Of a stretch of 64,000 nucleotides of DNA, positions 59,770 through 64,000 are shown piece by piece. The notes under the pieces are model-generated. The model saw only the letters and a list, made by a program, of their open reading frames with translations. It made no database searches and had not been told where the DNA came from. The position numbers and the translations under genes are program-made. Location of the stretch: NCBI RefSeq assembly GCF_001870735.1, contig NZ_MORL01000005.1, forward strand, positions 17,736 through 81,735, written 5' to 3'. How positions within the stretch are numbered: the stretch's first letter is position 1; every line of letters starts with the position of its first letter. The stretch comes from Arsenicibacter rosenii. Its GTDB lineage: Bacteria > Bacteroidota > Bacteroidia > Cytophagales > Spirosomataceae.

Positions 59770-60903
59770 ATGCAATCTAAACTCCCTAACGTCGGCACAA
59801 CCATTTTTACGGTTATGTCGAAACTGGCGCTCGATACCGGCGCACTAAACCTTTCGCAAGGCTTCCCGAGCTTTGATTGCTCGCCTGAACTGACGGCCCT
59901 GGTCGGTCATTACCTGAACGGCCACAACCAGTATGCCCCGATGTCGGGCGTGCCCAAACTACGTGAGGCACTGGCGCAGAAAACAGCGGACTGCTACGGT
60001 ATAGCCTATCATCCTGACGACGAAGTGACGATTGTCTCAGGCGCAACGGAGGCTATTTTTTCGGCGGTTACGACGGTAATCCGGCCGGGCGACGAAGTCA
60101 TTCTGTTCGAACCGGTGTATGACAGCTATGTCCCGGCCATTGAGCTGGCGGGCGGCATACCGGTTTACATCCCGCTGAGTCCGCCCGATTTTTCGGTCGA
60201 CTGGGCGGAGGTCCGGAGCAGGATTACGGATAAAACACGGCTGATCATGGTTAATACGCCCCAGAACCCGAACGGACGCGTATGGACCCGCGCTGACCTG
60301 GAGGAGCTGGCAGCGATTGTACAGGATAAGGATATTTTCCTTGTGAGCGACGAGGTATACGAGCACATTTTGTTTGACGGCCGGGTACACCATTCTCTGA
60401 TGACTCATCCCGTCTTACAGGCGCGCACGTTCGTCTGCGGATCGTTTGGTAAGACCTATCATGTTACGGGCTGGAAAATCGGGTACTGCCTGGCCCCCCG
60501 CGAGCTGACGCGCGAGTTCCGGAAGGTTCACCAGTATGTTACGTTCAGCACCATTACGCCTGTTCAGTACGCTCTCGCCGACTTTCTGAAGCACCCGGAG
60601 CCTTACCAAAGCCTGTCCGCCTTCTATGAAGCCAAACGGGATCTGTTTTTGTCAGCGATTCAGGGTTCACGGTTTACCTACACCCCCGCCGAGGGGAGCT
60701 TTTTCCAGCTTCTCTCCTACCGGCAGATTACGGATGAATACGATTATGACCTTGCCATCCGCCTCACGCACGAAATCGGCGTGGCATCGGTTCCGGTATC
60801 GGTTTTTTACCACGACCAGACCGATCATAAGCTGTTGCGGTTTTGCTTTGCCAAGGATGATGAGACATTATTGCGCGCCGGTGAAAAACTAAGTAAACTG
60901 TAA
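59770..60903 (+). CDS. Methionine/glutamine-type aminotransferase (YbdL-like)
   Basis: A 377-residue fold-type I PLP aminotransferase. ALNLSQGFPSFDCSPEL and NQYAPMSGVPKLREAL match the kynurenine/methionine aminotransferase group, NTPQNPNGRVW is the PLP-Asn motif, VSDEVYEHI holds the PLP Asp-Tyr, and CGSFGKTYHVTGWKIGYC has the Schiff-base Lys (near residue 235). It may act in methionine salvage with 4-methylthio-2-oxobutanoate. The start at 59770 gives the normal N-terminus. A small gcgcgga/tccgcgc hairpin precedes it (59739-59759). Confidence 0.85.
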   Translation: MQSKLPNVGTTIFTVMSKLALDTGALNLSQGFPSFDCSPELTALVGHYLNGHNQYAPMSGVPKLREALAQKTADCYGIAYHPDDEVTIVSGATEAIFSAVTTVIRPGDEVILFEPVYDSYVPAIELAGGIPVYIPLSPPDFSVDWAEVRSRITDKTRLIMVNTPQNPNGRVWTRADLEELAAIVQDKDIFLVSDEVYEHILFDGRVHHSLMTHPVLQARTFVCGSFGKTYHVTGWKIGYCLAPRELTREFRKVHQYVTFSTITPVQYALADFLKHPEPYQSLSAFYEAKRDLFLSAIQGSRFTYTPAEGSFFQLLSYRQITDEYDYDLAIRLTHEIGVASVPVSVFYHDQTDHKLLRFCFAKDDETLLRAGEKLSKL

Positions 60904-61030
60904 GCTCCCCCGGAAATTAACTACTGGATTTTTCGGATATAGAATTTTCCTCCATCCGGTAACAATAAAAAAAATAGGGAACGGCCCCGGGTTATTGTTA
61001 CCGAAAGAGCGATAAATCCCGCCTGTTACC

Positions 61031-61038
61031 TAACTTTG
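61031..61038 (+). promoter_or_regulatory. Bacteroidota -7 box before purF-type gene
   Basis: taactttg fits TAnnTTTG, 84 bases before the ATG at 61123. The -33 region is unclear. Confidence 0.45.
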
Positions 61039-61122
61039 TCTTAATGTTCCCCGAACTATCGGACGAACGGAAGCGTTCATTCTCTAACAACGAAAACCAA
61101 CTTCGCTTCGGCGATCTTCTTC

Positions 61123-63015
61123 ATGAGCGACGCTATTAAGCACGAATGCGGTATTGCCCTCCTCCGGCTCCGCAAGCCGTACCAGTACTACATCGATAAG
61201 TACAAAACCCCGCTTTATCCTGTCAATAAGCTCTATCTGCTGATGGAAAAACAGGTTAACCGGGGCCAGGATGGAGCGGGAGTAGCCAATATCAAGATTG
61301 ACGTTTCACCCGGTCACCGGTACATTAGCCGATACCGATCCGTTGATCAACAGCCCGTTGCGAAAATCTTTCAGAAGATTAACAAAAAGTTTAAGAAAGC
61401 ATCCAAAGAAGGCAAAGAACAATTTAAGGATGCTCAGTGGTTGCAGAATAACGTGGCGTTTACCGGCGAAGTCTGGATGGGACACCTGCGCTACGGAACC
61501 CACGGCGCAAACGAGATAGAGAACTGTCACCCTATGCTTCGGCAAAACAGCTGGAGAAGCCGGAATCTGGTCGTAGCAGGGAACTTCAATATGACAAACG
61601 TTGACCAGCTCTTCAATAAGCTGGTTTCACTCGGACAGCATCCCAAAGAAGTGGTTGATACGGTGACCGTGATGGAAAAGATCGGGCACTTCCTCGACGA
61701 AGAGAATCAACGCGTCTTTGACCGGTTCAAAGGTATCTACGAAAATCCCGACCTGTCGGACATCATCGAAGATAACATGGACCTGCAGCGTGTCCTTCAC
61801 CGGTCTTGCCGCGATTTTGACGGAGGATACGCGATGGCGGGTATGACAGGTTACGGAGCCGCCTTCGTTGCACGGGATCCGGCCGGGATCCGCCCTGCCT
61901 ACTACTACGCCGACGACGAAGTGGTGGTGGTAGCTTCCGAAAAACCTGCTATAAAAACGGCGTTCAACATCGATTACAGTCAGATTAAGGAGATTCAGCC
62001 CGGCCACGCGCTTATCATTGACAAGTATGGCGAATACGGTGAGTACGAATTCATCAAGCCGATTGAAAAACGCTCCTGCTCATTCGAGCGCATCTACTTC
62101 TCCCGCGCAACTGATCCGGACATTTATAACGAGCGCAAACAACTGGGTCGTCTGCTCGTGCCCCAGATCCTGAAAGAAATCAACTACGATCTCGAAAACA
62201 CCGTTTTCTCGTATATCCCGAATACGGCGGAAACCGCATTTTTCGGGATGGTCGAAGGACTGGAAGATCACCTGGCGAAGCAGCGTAAGAAGGCGATTAT
62301 GGACGGTATCCTGTTCGAAGAGGAACTCGACCGGGTTCTGACCTTCCGCCCGCGTATTGAGAAGCTGGTGTCGAAGGACGTCAAGCTGCGGACATTCATT
62401 ACCGACGAAGCCCAACGCGACGACATGGTGTCGAATGTATACGATACTACGTTTGAGGTAATCAAGAAAGGCAAGGATAATGTGGTGGTCATGGACGATT
62501 CGATTGTCCGGGGCACAACACTGGAAAAGAGTATCCTGCGGATGCTCGACCGGTTAGGCCCTAAAAAGATCATCATTGTGTCGTCGGCTCCGCAAATCCG
62601 CTTCCCTGACTGCTACGGCATCGACATGTCGAAAGTGAAGGAGTTTGTGGCGTTCCGCGCGGTACTGGCCCTGTTGAAAGAACGCAGCATGGAACACCTG
62701 ATGGATGAAGTGTATGCGGAATGCGTAGCGGCCATCGAATCAGGAAATGCCGAAGCGAACAACTACGTAAACGCCCTGTTTGAGCCGTTTACCGACGAAG
62801 AGATTTCGGAGAAGATTGCCGACATCGTTCGCCCGAAAGACCTGAAAGCCGAGCTGGCCGTGGTTTACCAAACCGTTGACAACCTGCACAAAGCCTGTCC
62901 GAACCATTCGGGCGACTGGTATTTCACCGGCAACTACCCGACACCGGGCGGTAACCGGGTGGTAAACAAGGCGTTTGTCAACTTCATGGAAGGAAAACTC
63001 GTCCGGGCCTATTAA
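61123..63015 (+). CDS. Amidophosphoribosyltransferase family protein, long form
   Basis: 630 residues, longer than classical PurF (about 470-510). A short propeptide ends before Cys9 (IKHECGIALLRL), the expected nucleophile of the class II glutaminase domain. RGQDGAG, HLRYGTHGANEIENCHP and FDGGYAMAG follow; the PRPP site is VVVMDDSIVRGTTLEKS (near 458-474), with DPAGIRPAYY earlier. The first step of purine synthesis, or a side role as a PurF paralogue, is possible; this extended version is widespread in Bacteroidota. Inserts lie near residues 55-110 and at the C-terminus. Confidence 0.85.
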   Translation: MSDAIKHECGIALLRLRKPYQYYIDKYKTPLYPVNKLYLLMEKQVNRGQDGAGVANIKIDVSPGHRYISRYRSVDQQPVAKIFQKINKKFKKASKEGKEQFKDAQWLQNNVAFTGEVWMGHLRYGTHGANEIENCHPMLRQNSWRSRNLVVAGNFNMTNVDQLFNKLVSLGQHPKEVVDTVTVMEKIGHFLDEENQRVFDRFKGIYENPDLSDIIEDNMDLQRVLHRSCRDFDGGYAMAGMTGYGAAFVARDPAGIRPAYYYADDEVVVVASEKPAIKTAFNIDYSQIKEIQPGHALIIDKYGEYGEYEFIKPIEKRSCSFERIYFSRATDPDIYNERKQLGRLLVPQILKEINYDLENTVFSYIPNTAETAFFGMVEGLEDHLAKQRKKAIMDGILFEEELDRVLTFRPRIEKLVSKDVKLRTFITDEAQRDDMVSNVYDTTFEVIKKGKDNVVVMDDSIVRGTTLEKSILRMLDRLGPKKIIIVSSAPQIRFPDCYGIDMSKVKEFVAFRAVLALLKERSMEHLMDEVYAECVAAIESGNAEANNYVNALFEPFTDEEISEKIADIVRPKDLKAELAVVYQTVDNLHKACPNHSGDWYFTGNYPTPGGNRVVNKAFVNFMEGKLVRAY

Positions 63016-63033
63016 CGGCCTTATCCAGATATG

Positions 63034-63066
63034 GCCCCGGCTCAGCACTGAGCCGGGGCTTTTTTA
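63034..63066 (+). terminator. Rho-independent terminator
   Basis: gccccggctcag (63034-63045), loop ca, ctgagccggggc (63048-63059), followed by a run of seven T. A classic terminator for the purF-type gene. Confidence 0.93.
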
Positions 63067-63198
63067 TGATCGTCCGTTAGAGACAACCGGCCTTTTCTAC
63101 ATCTGAAAACTGTAAATTAGCTCCTCAATCTATTTTCGGCGACACCAGGAAGCGTATCTTCTTCCTATCCCTTAACACAACAAAACCACGTGCAGCCT

Positions 63199-64000
63199 AT
63201 GCGTATCATTGCCCTTATGCTGGCCTCTGTGCTTACCGGCTTTCAGGCCATAGCCCAAACCAGTTCCATTTCTCTCATTCCCCAACCCGTTTCGGTTCAG
63301 CCCGCAACGGGTTCCTTTGTGCTGAGTAAAACCTCGGCTATCAGCTACAACAAACCTGAAGCGCAGGTGGTAGCCAACATGCTGACGGAAAAACTCAATA
63401 CCCCTACCGGCTACGGATTCAGGGCACAGGCCGGTAATAAAGGCCACATTCACCTCAACCTGAACAGCACGCCTGCTGCTCAGCTAGGAAAGGAAGGGTA
63501 CACGCTGACAGTAACCCCTAAAAACATTACCATCTCGGCCAACGAACCGGCGGGGCTTTTCTACGGTATGCAGACGCTGGTGCAACTGTTGCCAAAAGAA
63601 ATTGAAAGCAACAAACTGACCAAAGCCAGCTGGACCGTACCGGCCGTTACGGTCACCGACTATCCCCGCTTTGGCTGGCGGGGCCTGATGCTGGATGTCA
63701 GCCGCCATTTCTTTACCAAAGAAGAAGTAAAACGGTACATCAACCAGATGGCCCAGCTCAAGCTCAACACACTCCATTGGCACCTGACGGATGATAACGG
63801 CTGGCGGCTGGAAATTAAATCGTTGCCGAAACTGACGCAGGTTGGTGCATGGCGGGTAGCCCGGGCCGGGCATTTCGGCGAACGGGCCAGACCGAAAGCC
63901 GGTGAACCAACGCCTTACGGTGGTTTCTACACCCAGGACGACGTAAAGGAAATCATTCAGTATGCGCAGGCCCGCAACGTAACGATTATTCCGGAAATTG
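63199..64000 (+). CDS. GH20 beta-N-acetylhexosaminidase, 5' part
   Basis: The first 267 residues are present and the gene runs off the window. Signal peptide (MRIIALMLASVLTGFQAIAQ), the N-terminal GH20b domain (about 25-150; ISLIPQPVSVQP, AGLFYGMQTLVQLLP), then the start of the TIM barrel: YPRFGWRGLMLDVSRHF, LKLNTLHWHLTDDNGWRLEI and ITIIPEI-like strand at the edge. The catalytic Asp-Glu pair lies beyond the window. It should remove terminal GlcNAc/GalNAc from glycans in the periplasm or outside. Confidence 0.92.
   Translation, partial: MRIIALMLASVLTGFQAIAQTSSISLIPQPVSVQPATGSFVLSKTSAISYNKPEAQVVANMLTEKLNTPTGYGFRAQAGNKGHIHLNLNSTPAAQLGKEGYTLTVTPKNITISANEPAGLFYGMQTLVQLLPKEIESNKLTKASWTVPAVTVTDYPRFGWRGLMLDVSRHFFTKEEVKRYINQMAQLKLNTLHWHLTDDNGWRLEIKSLPKLTQVGAWRVARAGHFGERARPKAGEPTPYGGFYTQDDVKEIIQYAQARNVTIIPEI

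Overview
This looks like a chromosomal segment of a Bacteroidota bacterium, most likely order Cytophagales (Spirosoma-like). The evidence is a type IX secretion C-terminal domain, a gldE homologue in the mutY-ssb-gldE order, several Bacteroidota-type TAnnTTTG -7 promoter boxes, a tiny AURKAIP1/COX24-type gene, and large SdrD-B/DUF11 surface proteins. No rRNA, tRNA or CRISPR array was recognised.

Layout. (1) 148-2590: a decayed IS1-family element (19-bp perfect terminal inverted repeats) split by a precisely inserted, also decayed, IS110-family element (452-2121) that carries a plausible bridge-RNA region. (2) 2580-15460, minus strand: an exopolysaccharide/capsule cassette, very AT-rich up to a sharp boundary at about 14.78 kb. 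It holds four GT4 glycosyltransferases, an acetyltransferase, Wzy, Wzx, a sialyltransferase-like enzyme, and a nonulosonic-acid module (NeuB-like synthase, IMPase-family phosphatase, NeuA-like cytidylyltransferase). A GC-richer initiating sugar transferase, Wzc kinase and Wza exporter lie upstream (14789-18956). All are co-oriented, so one long transcript from about 19.0 kb is likely. (3) 19675-25596: two GC-rich glycosyltransferases (one with an 8-bp repeat in its start region), a small membrane protein, an AGE-type epimerase and a T9SS cargo protein. (4) 25632-26723: gcvT. (5) 27218-32590: an accessory oxidative-chemistry cluster with two related proteins of unknown function, a DyP-type peroxidase, a cytochrome P450 and an orphan protein with the DIDDTA motif of class II terpene cyclases. 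This is the best candidate for an undescribed pathway. (6) 32634-46774: housekeeping and envelope genes (OmpA-like, GroES-like, yidD, lgt, vanadium haloperoxidase-like lipoprotein, dnaG, rng, a 29-codon ribosomal-type gene, HU, mutY, ssb, gldE). (7) 46884-64000: a PhyH-family oxygenase, a 1998-residue repeat adhesin, ilvE, an M28 peptidase, a Uma2 nuclease-fold protein, a methionine-type aminotransferase, a purF-type gene and the start of a GH20 hexosaminidase.

How it works together. Wza/Wzc export and the initiating transferase form a host-like chassis onto which a foreign, AT-rich sugar-assembly cassette has been placed. That cassette probably builds an acidic polysaccharide containing a sialic-acid-like sugar, and an IS element ends its last gene. 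All functions are read from sequence motifs; no database search was possible.
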